Assembly: GCA_030524805.1 (NCBI GenBank)
Contig: JAUNFY010000005.1
Coordinates: 16,820-80,819, forward strand
DNA: 64,000 nt
Direction: 5' to 3'
From: Bacteroidales bacterium
GTDB lineage: Bacteria; Bacteroidota; Bacteroidia; Bacteroidales; Muribaculaceae
The notes beneath the pieces were generated by a model that was not told the DNA's origin, searched no databases, and saw only the letters and a list, made by a program, of their open reading frames with translations. A program made the translations under genes and the position numbers. This document shows positions 43,612 through 52,479 of the stretch, piece by piece. Each line of letters opens with the position of its first letter. Position 1 is the first letter of the stretch.

Positions 43612-45795
43612 TCAGTTGCCCATGTCGGAGAGGAACTTGATGCGGACGAGGCGGATTTCTTCTTCGGTGTAGTCCTCGCCGAGTTCCTGGATGGCTTCCT
43701 CGAGGTTGTCTTCCTCGGTCTCCTTGAAGTAGTCCATTATGTCTTCCTTCACTCCTTCCTCAAGCACTTCATCGAGGAAATAGTCGATGTTGATCTTTAT
43801 GCCCGCCGATACGATCGATTCAAGTTCGTCGAGTACCTCCTCGAAGTCGAGGCCTTTGGCCTCGGCAAGTTCGTCGAGGGCAATCTTGCGGTCGATTCCG
43901 GTGATGAGATACACCTTGATCTTCGACTTGTTGGGCATCATCCTCACCTTGAAGTCTTCGGGCCTCACGATGTCGTTTTCCTCCACATAGCCCTTTATTG
44001 TCTTGAGGAATTCATCGCCGAAGCGTTTCGCTTTGCCGGTGCCTACTCCTGGGATGAACGACAGTTCCTCCATCGTGACGGGGTAGGTGGTGGCCATGGC
44101 CTCGAGCGAAGCTTCCTGGAACACCACGTAGGGAGGCACCTCGTTGCGGCGGGCAATCTTCTTCCGGAGGTCGAGCAGAATCTTGTAGAGCACCTCATCG
44201 GCAGCGCCCGACCCGGCAGTGGGTTGCGGCTCCACGGGCTCGTTTTCGGAATATTCGGAATCTTCCACAATCTTGAACTGCGGCGTCGGGTTCTTTATAT
44301 ATTTCTTACCCTTGGCCGTAGCTTTGATAATACCATAATTCTCAATATCGCGTTTGATGTAGCCCGCGATATCGGCCTGACGGATTACGGCGGCAAGCAT
44401 ACGCTCGTCGCTGTTGGGCATGCAACCGAAAAGGTCGTTCTGGTCATGTCCGTTGGAGCGGATTTCATCAGTGGCGCGTCCGATCATCATGCAGATGATG
44501 TATTCCGCCTTGTACTTTTCCTTAAGGGATAAAGCCGTTTCGATCACGGCGCAAAGTTCTTCTGTAGCTTCCACTTTTGTCTTAGGTTGTTTGCAATTGT
44601 CGCATCTGCCACAATTGTCATGGTCATAGTTCTCGCCGAAATAATGGAGAAGGATGCGACGTCGGCACACCGACGACTCGGCGTAGGCTGCGGTCTCGGC
44701 CAGCAACTGGCGACCGATCTCCTGTTCGGCGGATGTTTTTGAGAGCATTAGTTTGTCGAGCTTCTGAAGGTCTTTCCGCGAATAGTAGGCTATGCACACG
44801 CCTTCGCCACCGTCGCGTCCCGCACGTCCGGTCTCCTGATAATATCCTTCCAGACTTTTCGGTATGTCGTAGTGTATCACATATCTGACGTCGGGCTTGT
44901 CGATGCCCATGCCGAATGCTATGGTGGCCACTATCACGTCTACCTCCTCGTTGAGGAAAGCGTCCTGGTTCTGGCTCCTCTGGGCGGCCTCGATGCCGGC
45001 ATGATAGGGGAGAGCCCGGATGTTGTTGACTTTCAGCAGCTCTGCCAATTCCTCCACTTTCTTTCGGCTCAGGCAATAGATTATGCCGCTCTTGCCCGGG
45101 TGTTGCCTCACGAAGCGGATGATGTTGGCGTCGATGTCTTTGGTCTTTTGTCTTACTTCATAAAATAAATTATCTCTGTTGAAACTTGATTTGAATACTC
45201 TTGCCTTGAGCATGCCCAGGTTTTTCTGGATGTCGTGCTGCACTTTCGGGGTGGCGGTCGCGGTGAGAGCGATCACGGGGCGGTTGCCGATGCGGTTGAT
45301 GATGGGCCGTATGCGGCGGTATTCCGGGCGGAAGTCATGTCCCCATTCCGAAATGCAGTGTGCCTCATCCACTGCGAAGAACGATATGTTCACTTTCTGC
45401 AGGAAGTCGGCGTTTTCATCCTTGTTGAGCGATTCAGGCGCCACATAAAGCAGCTTGGTGCGTCCGGCCAGCACGTCGCTTTTCACAGCCTCGGTGGCGG
45501 CACGCGTGAGCGTGGAGTTGAGGAAGTGTGCCACCGAGTTGTCTTCCGAATAAGCGCGTATCGCGTCTACCTGGTTTTTCATCAGGGCTATGAGGGGAGA
45601 TATCACTATGGCCGTGCCCTCCGACATCAGCGCCGGAAGCTGATAGCACAAGGATTTGCCGCCTCCGGTAGGCATCAGCACGAAAACGTCGTCCCCGCCG
45701 AGAAGGGCGCGGATGATTTCTTCCTGCTGACCTTTGAAGGTGTTGAATCCAAAGTGTCGAGTCAGTGCGTTTTTTAGGGTTTCGGGGTCGGTCAT
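43612..45795 (-). CDS. recQ: ATP-dependent DNA helicase RecQ
   Basis: 727 residues. Walker A is MPTGGGKSLCYQ (Lys47), Walker B is the DEAH box at 143-146 (FFAVDEAHCISEWGHDFR). The helicase motifs VATIAFGMGIDKPDVR and QETGRAGRDG follow, then the RQC zinc site (CRRRILLHYFGENYDHDNCGRCDNC, cysteines at about 375-405) and an HRDC-type region near 535 (PPYVVFQEASLEAMA). It unwinds DNA in recombination and replication-fork repair. The acidic C-terminal extension beyond HRDC (about 620-727) is typical of Bacteroidota RecQ. It has its own promoter and terminator. Confidence 0.96.
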   Translation of the reverse strand: MTDPETLKNALTRHFGFNTFKGQQEEIIRALLGGDDVFVLMPTGGGKSLCYQLPALMSEGTAIVISPLIALMKNQVDAIRAYSEDNSVAHFLNSTLTRAATEAVKSDVLAGRTKLLYVAPESLNKDENADFLQKVNISFFAVDEAHCISEWGHDFRPEYRRIRPIINRIGNRPVIALTATATPKVQHDIQKNLGMLKARVFKSSFNRDNLFYEVRQKTKDIDANIIRFVRQHPGKSGIIYCLSRKKVEELAELLKVNNIRALPYHAGIEAAQRSQNQDAFLNEEVDVIVATIAFGMGIDKPDVRYVIHYDIPKSLEGYYQETGRAGRDGGEGVCIAYYSRKDLQKLDKLMLSKTSAEQEIGRQLLAETAAYAESSVCRRRILLHYFGENYDHDNCGRCDNCKQPKTKVEATEELCAVIETALSLKEKYKAEYIICMMIGRATDEIRSNGHDQNDLFGCMPNSDERMLAAVIRQADIAGYIKRDIENYGIIKATAKGKKYIKNPTPQFKIVEDSEYSENEPVEPQPTAGSGAADEVLYKILLDLRKKIARRNEVPPYVVFQEASLEAMATTYPVTMEELSFIPGVGTGKAKRFGDEFLKTIKGYVEENDIVRPEDFKVRMMPNKSKIKVYLITGIDRKIALDELAEAKGLDFEEVLDELESIVSAGIKINIDYFLDEVLEEGVKEDIMDYFKETEEDNLEEAIQELGEDYTEEEIRLVRIKFLSDMGN

Positions 45796-45843
45796 TTGCT
45801 ATAAGGATTGAGGAGCGGCAAGGCCGCTTTGTGGATATATACA

Positions 45844-45874
45844 CAAAATTACAAAATATTTCCGTAACTGCAAA
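45844..45874 (-). promoter_or_regulatory. Promoter of recQ
   Basis: On the - strand TTTG (45871-45874), 19 bases, TAATTTTG (45844-45851), 48 bases before the recQ ATG. Confidence 0.75.
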
Positions 45875-45969
45875 TATTTCCTTCTCTTTTTTATTGAAGA
45901 TGCCTCAACTTTTTTCGCCGCCGGGAATTGCCGGGAATCGGCAACGGGGTAGCGTAAAAAGCGCCCTGT

Positions 45970-48900
45970 TCAAACTTCCGGCACTATCAGCACCCGGCTT
46001 TTTGAATCGTTGCCGTCCTGAACAAGCTGAATCTGTACGGGTATGCGTTCGCGCAGCTCTTCCACATGGCTGATTATGCCCACGTGCCGGCCCCCTTTGC
46101 TGTGGAGCTGGCGCAAGGTGTTGATGGCGTTGTGGAGCGGCTGGCCGCTAAGCGTGCCGAAGCCCTCGTCGATGAAGAGGGTGTCGACTGCAAGAGTCTG
46201 CCCGATGTCGCTTAGCGCCAGTGCGAGCGCCAGCGACACGAGGAATCCCTCGCCGCCCGAGATGGTGCTCGCGGCGCGGCATGTATACCCCTGCCAGGCA
46301 TCCACGAGCATGATTACGAAACTGCCCGGCTCCACCTTCAGCGAGTAGCGGTCGGTCAGCGTGCGCATGTAGTGGTTGGCGGAGTTTACGAGATTGCTCA
46401 GGACGTAGCTCTGGGCTATCTTCCGGAATTTGCTTCCCGTCGAGTCGCCTATCAGCTGGTTGAGTCGCGACCACTGCTCGAAAATCTTCTTTTTTTCCTC
46501 GGCCTCCGAAATCAATGTCTGGAGCCGCCCCCGGTTTTCCTCGTCTTGTTGCAGGCGCAGTGTTTTCGCCCCTTTCTCTTCCCCGAGTTTCTGAATCCGG
46601 ACATCAATGTCCTTGATGGCGCTTTCGAGTGAAGTCCGGTTGTCGGCTTCATTGAAATCGGGCCGGTTGAGAAGAAGTTCCTTGCGTTGCTCCTTTATCA
46701 GGCTGAGCGAAGACTTCTTTTCCGCTATGTCGATGCGTGTTTTCTCAATCTCGGCGTTGAGGGCATTTATCTCCTCGGCCGGGTGAAGGTGAAGCATTTC
46801 GAGAAGTTGCATGGAATATTCCTCATGCCCGGAGAGATAAGCGTCAAGATCCTTTTGGGCAAGCGCAGCGTCGGCCAGCGATTTCTCCCTCAGCCTCATG
46901 GCCGAGCCGATGCGGGTGCGCAGACGATTGGCGGCTGTCAGTATGTCGTCGATCCGCTCCGGTTTGCCAATGATGTCGTCCTCCGCGCCAGAAAGCAACT
47001 CCCCGATGGCAGCCGATGCTTCCGCCACATTTTTCAGCAGCGTGCTGTTTTCTCTTTCTGATTGGCGCAGCGCATCGAGTGCCTTGATATTGCTGTCGTA
47101 AATTTTCGCTTGCTTCTTCAGCTCGTCGATGAAGGCTGCCGTGTCTGATTGCCATGCGTGTTCCCATCGCGTGTCGGCAAGCATTGCGGCCACCTCTTTC
47201 GCGGCGGCCTCCGCCTGTTGGATATAGGTAGCCATCAGCGAACTGTTTGTCGCGATATTGTTCTCGCATCCCGTTATGGCGGCTTTGGCCATTTCAAGCG
47301 ATTTGTTGCTTCGCTCGAGTTCTGCCTGCAAGCGGTCGACTTCCTTGCGGCATCCGGTCACATCCTTTGCGAGAGTATCGGCTGCCGCGATCCGCTTGTC
47401 GAGCGATTCAGATTCTTTGCCGGCCTGTTCGAGTTTTTCGGCAATCAAACTGCCGGTGTTGTCGCCAATCACTCCCAGACCACATTTATCGCAAATCTCC
47501 CGGACCGCCTTTTGTGCATTTTCGAGAGCGGCGTCTTCTTCGGCCGATTTCTTCCTGTCAGTTTCCAGCCTTTCGCTTTTCGCCTTGATGTCGGCTTGCA
47601 GCGACAGCTGCTGTGCATTCAGGTCGGTCACTTTTTTTTCGGCGTCGTCGGAAGCCTTCTTCAGGTTGCTGTAGATTTCATCGAGAGTCGCTTCGAGAGG
47701 AATCTCGGTCTGTATCGTCTGTTGGCATACCGGGCATACATCACCCTTGTGGAGTGTAGCCCTTACTTTCTTTGCCCATTTGTCGATGGAGTCCTGTTGC
47801 CGTTCGAGGTCTTCCTTGCGGGTCTTGGCAATGAGCTGCGCATCGTGAATCTGCGGCAGAAGAGCCTCAAGCTGCGATGAGAGCTGCCCGATCTCTTTGT
47901 GCAGGCTTCCGATGTCGGCCAACTGATTCCGGTGCTTTTCCTTGTCGTTGCGTAGCGAAGTCAGTTTTTCGTCCGCGCTTCTGAGATTGTGGATGTAGTC
48001 TTGCAGCAACCCTTTCTCTTTGTTGAGCATTGTCAGGTTTGCCGTCTCCAGATCTTTCTCCAGCCGTGTCAACCGGGTTTTATGCTCCTCGAGACGTTTG
48101 CGGCATTCGGAATAAATCTTTTCGGCCACATCCTTCTTGGAGGTGAGTTCTCCTTGCAGACTTGACTTCAGCAGGTCGGTCGACTTCGTCAGTTCCTCAG
48201 TCTTTTTCACGGCAGCCGACCTGATGTCGAGTTGCCCGATGATGGTCTGGAGATTGGCATATACCTGTTCCTTATCCTTATCGTCCGCCAGAGTCTTGAG
48301 GATTGCCATCTGCTTTTCGGCATTCAGCCGGAGGCTTTCTTCGAGCCAAAGTTGTCCTTGCCTGATGCGGGCGAAATCATTACGCGACGCGTCGATGGCG
48401 ACGAGCTGCGACCGGGCGTCATTTTGGGCTTTGGTGAGAAGCTGGAGTGTGTGCCGGGCTTTGATTGTATCGTTCCATTGCTTGGAGAGCAGTAGTTTTT
48501 CCTGCCATTCCGGGCTTTCGGTCCGGGCGTTGGCAGCCCGGTGTTTTTCCTCGGCGTCGGTTTCTTTCGCGGCGAGGTCAGTATCGGTCTTTATCCAGTT
48601 AAGTTTCAGTTCCGACGTTTTCCTTTCCTGCCGGAGGTCGGTCAACTGCCGGTCGATATCCCCGGCAGCTCTCTTCAGCTCGGCGGCCTCTTCAGCGCTC
48701 ATCACCATTGTTCCGGCTATAAGGTCGCGTGCGCCGGCATAATCCTTTTCTTTCTCCGAAGTGATTTCAAAAACCTTTCGGCCGATTTTGGAATAGACGT
48801 CCACCCCGGTGATTTTTTCCAGAATCTCGGCCTTCTCCTTATCCTGGCTGTTGAGAAACTTCGTGAAGTCGCCCTGTGCAAGGAGAGTGGTGCGGCAGAA

Positions 48901-49377
48901 TTGGTTGAAGTCAAGGGAAATCGCCGAAGCAATCTCTTTCTGGATTTCGGCGTCCTTGGTCAGGGTAAGGCCTGTGTCGAGATTCTTCAGTTGCCAGTTT
49001 TTCGCCTGGAGTTTTCCTTCACTTTTCTTCCTGGCGCGTGCTACCGACCATGTGGCCTCGTATGCCACTCCGTTGCTCCCGGTGAAAGATAGCGAGCAAA
49101 AAGCCTCTCCCGTGTTGCGGCGCATCAGTTGCCTCGGGTCGTTGATCTTTATATCTTTGCCCGTATCGTTCGACGCCCCCTGCATGTTTGTGTTCTCGAG
49201 GCGGGGTGTGGTTGCGAAAAGCGACAGGCAGATGGCATCGAGAATTGTTGATTTCCCGGCGCCCGTAGGCCCGGTGATCAGAAACACCTCGCTTGATGCG
49301 AGCGGTTGCGAGCTGAAGTCGATGGTGGCGTCTTCAATCGAAGCGATGTTGTGGATTGTAAGTTTCTTCAGTTTCAT
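45970..49377 (-). CDS. sbcC: Exonuclease subunit SbcC (Rad50-like)
   Basis: 1135 residues. Walker A is GPTGAGKSTILDAI near the N-terminus; two long coiled-coil arms flank the zinc hook CPVC (GDVCPVCQQTI, about residue 550); the C-terminal ATPase half has the signature ISGGEGFLVSLALALALSD and the D-loop region VDTLFIDEGFGTLS. With SbcD it processes hairpins and broken DNA ends. It begins 8 bases after the sbcD stop. Confidence 0.95.
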   Translation of the reverse strand: MKLKKLTIHNIASIEDATIDFSSQPLASSEVFLITGPTGAGKSTILDAICLSLFATTPRLENTNMQGASNDTGKDIKINDPRQLMRRNTGEAFCSLSFTGSNGVAYEATWSVARARKKSEGKLQAKNWQLKNLDTGLTLTKDAEIQKEIASAISLDFNQFCRTTLLAQGDFTKFLNSQDKEKAEILEKITGVDVYSKIGRKVFEITSEKEKDYAGARDLIAGTMVMSAEEAAELKRAAGDIDRQLTDLRQERKTSELKLNWIKTDTDLAAKETDAEEKHRAANARTESPEWQEKLLLSKQWNDTIKARHTLQLLTKAQNDARSQLVAIDASRNDFARIRQGQLWLEESLRLNAEKQMAILKTLADDKDKEQVYANLQTIIGQLDIRSAAVKKTEELTKSTDLLKSSLQGELTSKKDVAEKIYSECRKRLEEHKTRLTRLEKDLETANLTMLNKEKGLLQDYIHNLRSADEKLTSLRNDKEKHRNQLADIGSLHKEIGQLSSQLEALLPQIHDAQLIAKTRKEDLERQQDSIDKWAKKVRATLHKGDVCPVCQQTIQTEIPLEATLDEIYSNLKKASDDAEKKVTDLNAQQLSLQADIKAKSERLETDRKKSAEEDAALENAQKAVREICDKCGLGVIGDNTGSLIAEKLEQAGKESESLDKRIAAADTLAKDVTGCRKEVDRLQAELERSNKSLEMAKAAITGCENNIATNSSLMATYIQQAEAAAKEVAAMLADTRWEHAWQSDTAAFIDELKKQAKIYDSNIKALDALRQSERENSTLLKNVAEASAAIGELLSGAEDDIIGKPERIDDILTAANRLRTRIGSAMRLREKSLADAALAQKDLDAYLSGHEEYSMQLLEMLHLHPAEEINALNAEIEKTRIDIAEKKSSLSLIKEQRKELLLNRPDFNEADNRTSLESAIKDIDVRIQKLGEEKGAKTLRLQQDEENRGRLQTLISEAEEKKKIFEQWSRLNQLIGDSTGSKFRKIAQSYVLSNLVNSANHYMRTLTDRYSLKVEPGSFVIMLVDAWQGYTCRAASTISGGEGFLVSLALALALSDIGQTLAVDTLFIDEGFGTLSGQPLHNAINTLRQLHSKGGRHVGIISHVEELRERIPVQIQLVQDGNDSKSRVLIVPEV

Positions 49378-49385
49378 CTTGGTCG

Positions 49386-50540
49386 TTATTCATCGTTCAC
49401 CATTCTTGCCACCTCGTTGAAGAGCCGGCAGATGTCGTCGTCGAGCGTTATGTCGCATTCTTCGGCATAACGGCGGGCTATGTCGAGCGGGTCGGCGGCC
49501 TGAAACTCCTGCACGGTGAGAATTTCCCGGTCGGATTGCGCCGACGCTCTTCTCCTCACGTTGATATGACACAGCCGGCACTCCTTTCCCTCGGCGGCAG
49601 CCGTTGCCTCGGCCAGGGCGTCGACGGGCAGGAAATCGGCGGTGGCAACGTTAAGCCTGATATAGGCAGGGATGTCGGCGGGAAACTCCGAGAGCATGCG
49701 CTTCGCATCTTCCCATTCGGCGAATCCTTCAGCCGGAAGAGTGACGAGCGGATGAGGATTTGAGATATCTATCGTCTCCACCTTCGAGCGAGATCCGTGA
49801 GCGTCGATTTCCACCATGCTCACAGAGTGTGGATAGTTTTCGTCGAAACTCACCGGGAGGGGAGTGCCGCTGTATCTCACGTTGTGCTTGCCCGTATGCA
49901 CGAACTGAGCATGATGTATATGTCCGAGGGCGAGGTAATCGTAGCCGTCGCCCAACTGAGAGATGTCGAGAGTGTCGATACCGCCCACCATCAGGTCGGT
50001 GGCATGGTCATGCCCCGAGAAGTCGCATCCGGCCACAGTGGTGTGGGCCATCATCACCACCGGCAGGCCGCCGCTGTTGAGTTCAGCGGCTCTGTCGAGC
50101 AAAGTCTGGAAGAAACCCTCCGGCAGGTTGCGCTCATGGCAGTAGGGCACAGCCACCACAAACCCTTTGCCCGGAATCTCTATTATATGGTCGTCGGGGG
50201 TGTCGGGCTTCAGGGTCCCGATGCAGTGCACACCCATCGATTGCCACGGAGTGCGGAATATTTCGTGGCGGCTGCCGCTGTCGTGATTGCCCGCGGTCAC
50301 CACAATCGTCATGTCGGGATTGGCATTGCGGATTTCAGTGATGGCATCTGAAAATAGTTTCTGCACAGCTGCCGAGGGTTGGCTCGTGTGGTAGACGTCG
50401 CCGCATAGCAGGAACAGGTCGGGTTTGTGTCGCTCCACAATCTCCCTTATCTGCGCGAGCATGTCGCGCTGCTCGTCGGTGCGGTCGTAGTTATATAATG
50501 TGTGGCCGAGATGCCAGTCGCTTGTGTGGAGAATTTTCAT
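49386..50540 (-). CDS. sbcD: Exonuclease subunit SbcD (Mre11-like)
   Basis: 384 residues. The metallophosphoesterase motifs are present: MKILHTSDWHLGHTL, LLCGDVYHT, VVTAGNHDSGSR, and the later MMAHTTVAG and ALGHIHHAQ. It is the nuclease partner of SbcC; the 8-base spacing shows translational coupling. The preceding gene (200 residues) ends 69 bases upstream on the same strand. Confidence 0.96.
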   Translation of the reverse strand: MKILHTSDWHLGHTLYNYDRTDEQRDMLAQIREIVERHKPDLFLLCGDVYHTSQPSAAVQKLFSDAITEIRNANPDMTIVVTAGNHDSGSRHEIFRTPWQSMGVHCIGTLKPDTPDDHIIEIPGKGFVVAVPYCHERNLPEGFFQTLLDRAAELNSGGLPVVMMAHTTVAGCDFSGHDHATDLMVGGIDTLDISQLGDGYDYLALGHIHHAQFVHTGKHNVRYSGTPLPVSFDENYPHSVSMVEIDAHGSRSKVETIDISNPHPLVTLPAEGFAEWEDAKRMLSEFPADIPAYIRLNVATADFLPVDALAEATAAAEGKECRLCHINVRRRASAQSDREILTVQEFQAADPLDIARRYAEECDITLDDDICRLFNEVARMVNDE

Positions 50541-50609
50541 TTTGATTCAAGTTTCGTAGCCGGGCAATGGAGGGTCCTGTTTCAGTGTCCTCATCAAAAG
50601 AGCAAGGCA

Positions 50610-51212
50610 TTAAAAGAGCAAAGCATCATCAATATATCTATTGCGGTCATTGAGATCGCATGGGTCATCATCGAGATCATCGAAATCGCAGAATACATCT
50701 TCGAGATCTGTATTGAGGTCTTCAAGCTCATCGAAGGCATCATCGAAATCGCCATCCTCGAGCAAATCGATGATATTGTCGAGCGTCGACATGGATTGCC
50801 CTATAAGGTTGATGTCGTTATCGTTGGCGGGACGGGCATCGATCAGTGCCGCGATTTTTGCGAGAGTGTGGCGAAGAGTCTTCCTGTGTCTCCCCGTATA
50901 GTTGCTTATCCGGTCTTCGAGCAAAGAGTATTGATCATCCAGCCGGCTGCGGGCCGACCTGAGGTAGGCATTGCCTCCCAGCCAGCTCAGACCGTGGCCT
51001 GAGAGTTGCCTGCGGCTTTGCGGGGCTACGAAGATATCGTCGGCGTCGTATGCTTCATCGCAGTCGGTCGGCTTGTCGGGAAGGCCGGATGAAGCAATCT
51101 TCGGCTTATGAACATAAACCTGCGAGGGGACGTCGTGGGCCTTGGCTTTCACGACAAGGCTGATGACCACCCCCAGCAGAACGATCGCCGCTGTTATGAC
51201 AATCAGTGTCAT
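50610..51212 (-). CDS. Hypothetical single-pass membrane protein with acidic tail
   Basis: 200 residues. One N-terminal TM segment (VITAAIVLLGVVISLVV) is followed by a basic-polar central part (RSARSRLDDQYSLLEDRISNYTGRHRK) with helical heptad character and an acidic C-terminus (LLEDGDFDDAFDELEDLNTDLED). I do not recognise a family. It sits between the DUF362 gene (12 bases upstream) and sbcD, on the same strand, and may be transcribed with both. Confidence 0.6.
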   Translation of the reverse strand: MTLIVITAAIVLLGVVISLVVKAKAHDVPSQVYVHKPKIASSGLPDKPTDCDEAYDADDIFVAPQSRRQLSGHGLSWLGGNAYLRSARSRLDDQYSLLEDRISNYTGRHRKTLRHTLAKIAALIDARPANDNDINLIGQSMSTLDNIIDLLEDGDFDDAFDELEDLNTDLEDVFCDFDDLDDDPCDLNDRNRYIDDALLF

Positions 51213-51224
51213 GAGCGTAAGAAG

Positions 51225-52178
51225 TTAGTCGAGACTTACAATTTCATAGTCCATCGATCCGAGGCCGATCGCGGCAGCATGCTCGATGGTGTGCACGCCG
51301 TGGCGGCTGCTGATCCTTTCTTTGAGCGGAGCGTTGTCGTTGCCCGCGGCCGGAATCATGTTGAAGATGATGTCGACGCAGGCTTTGTCGAGAGCCACAG
51401 GGTCGGTGGAGGCGAGGATGCCGTAATCGGCCAGCGCCACACCTTCGGGATGGGCCACGCAGTCGCAATCTACCGACATGTTGTTCATCACATTGATGTA
51501 GATGATGTTGTCGCCGAAATAGTCGGCCACACCCTGAGCGGCGGCTGCCATCGATTCGAGAAACACGTCCTGTTCGGCTATGTTCTGCCAGATGCCCTCC
51601 ACAGTGTCGCATTTACCTCCGGTGTGGATATACGATTTGCCGTCGGCCGAAGCCACACCGATGCTGGCGTTCTTGAGCACACCGCCGTAACCGCCCATGG
51701 GGTGGCCCTTGAAGTGGGCGAGGTTTACCATATAAGTGTAGCGTGGCAGGTGATTGCCCACGATGTCGTATTTGATGTGTCGGCGGTCGCGGACGGGAAT
51801 CCTCATCTGCCCTTCCTCATCCATGAGGTCGACGGGGGCTATCGAGTCGAAACCATGTTCCTTCACGGTCTGCCAATGAGCCTCGAAAGTGTTGCGTTTC
51901 CCGCCGTAAGCAGTGTTGCACTCCACTATAGTGCCGTGCACGCTGTCCACAAGGTTTTTGATAAGAGTCGGTTTGAGATAGTTGGGGTTGCCGGCTTCTC
52001 CGGTGCTGATCTTCACAGCCACGCGGTGTCCGTCGGCCGGACGTCCGAGAGCTTTGTAAATCTTCACGAGCGCCTCAGGGGTGATTTCCCTGGTCATATA
52101 CACTTTTGATTGCGAGTGGGCGACTCCTCCGCAGAGAGCCACCGCCATAGCTGCAGCAAGAAATTTTATCGGTTTCAT
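51225..52178 (-). CDS. Exported DUF362 family protein
   Basis: 317 residues with a signal peptide (MKPIKFLAAAMAVALCGGVAHS). The DUF362 signature runs through the chain: VAVKISTGEAGNPNYLKPTLI, MVNLAHFKGHPMGGYGGVLKNASIG, and INVMNNMSVDCDCVAHPEG near the C-terminus. The family is of unknown function; related proteins carry ferredoxin domains, but this one has no CxxCxxC cluster. It is the first gene of a - strand series reaching sbcC. Its promoter at 52247-52278 shares an intergenic region with the divergent esterase gene. Confidence 0.88.
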   Translation of the reverse strand: MKPIKFLAAAMAVALCGGVAHSQSKVYMTREITPEALVKIYKALGRPADGHRVAVKISTGEAGNPNYLKPTLIKNLVDSVHGTIVECNTAYGGKRNTFEAHWQTVKEHGFDSIAPVDLMDEEGQMRIPVRDRRHIKYDIVGNHLPRYTYMVNLAHFKGHPMGGYGGVLKNASIGVASADGKSYIHTGGKCDTVEGIWQNIAEQDVFLESMAAAAQGVADYFGDNIIYINVMNNMSVDCDCVAHPEGVALADYGILASTDPVALDKACVDIIFNMIPAAGNDNAPLKERISSRHGVHTIEHAAAIGLGSMDYEIVSLD

Positions 52179-52246
52179 ATTTATATTTTATGCTTGATTG
52201 CCTTTTTTGAAGAATCGTTCTGTCGGCCCATAGGCTTTTCACAACG

Positions 52247-52278
52247 CAAAGATAAAAAATATATTCCGGTTTTGCAAT
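52247..52278 (-). promoter_or_regulatory. Promoter of the DUF362 gene
   Basis: On the - strand ATTG (52275-52278), 20 bases, TATCTTTG (52247-52254). The -7 box is a full match, the -33 box 3 of 4. Confidence 0.6.
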
Positions 52279-52279
52279 A

Positions 52280-52321
52280 CCCGGGAAGACCTGCGCATAA
52301 TCCCGGGAATGGATTCCCGGG
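52280..52321. promoter_or_regulatory. CCCGGGAAT palindrome cluster, candidate operator
   Basis: Perfect inverted arms CCCGGGAAT (52302-52310) and ATTCCCGGG (52313-52321) with a 2-base spacer, plus a third half-site CCCGGGAA at 52280-52287. It lies directly upstream of the -33 box of the DUF362 promoter and upstream of the esterase. Confidence 0.45.
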
Positions 52322-52479
52322 CACAGTAACAGATGTCATGGTCTTTTTGGGGGGAATTGGGAATCGGAATTTTTGACGTGTGGCGGAACAACGGGCCCGG
52401 TTTGAATGTTTCTTTAATATATAAACTGCCGGAATTGATGCTGTTTTTCCGACAGATTAATTCAATTTTAAGTGATATC

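Larger units (their letters stand above)
52179..52479. other. Divergent intergenic region with palindromes
   Basis: 301 bases between the DUF362 gene (-) and the sialate esterase gene (+). It holds the DUF362 promoter (52247-52278) and a CCCGGGAAT-based palindrome cluster (52280-52321). No small gene is credible. Confidence 0.55.

Noticed and set aside
43458-43640. 60-codon ORF after fic on the + strand
   Set aside because: It runs through the recQ terminator and has no protein-like pattern.
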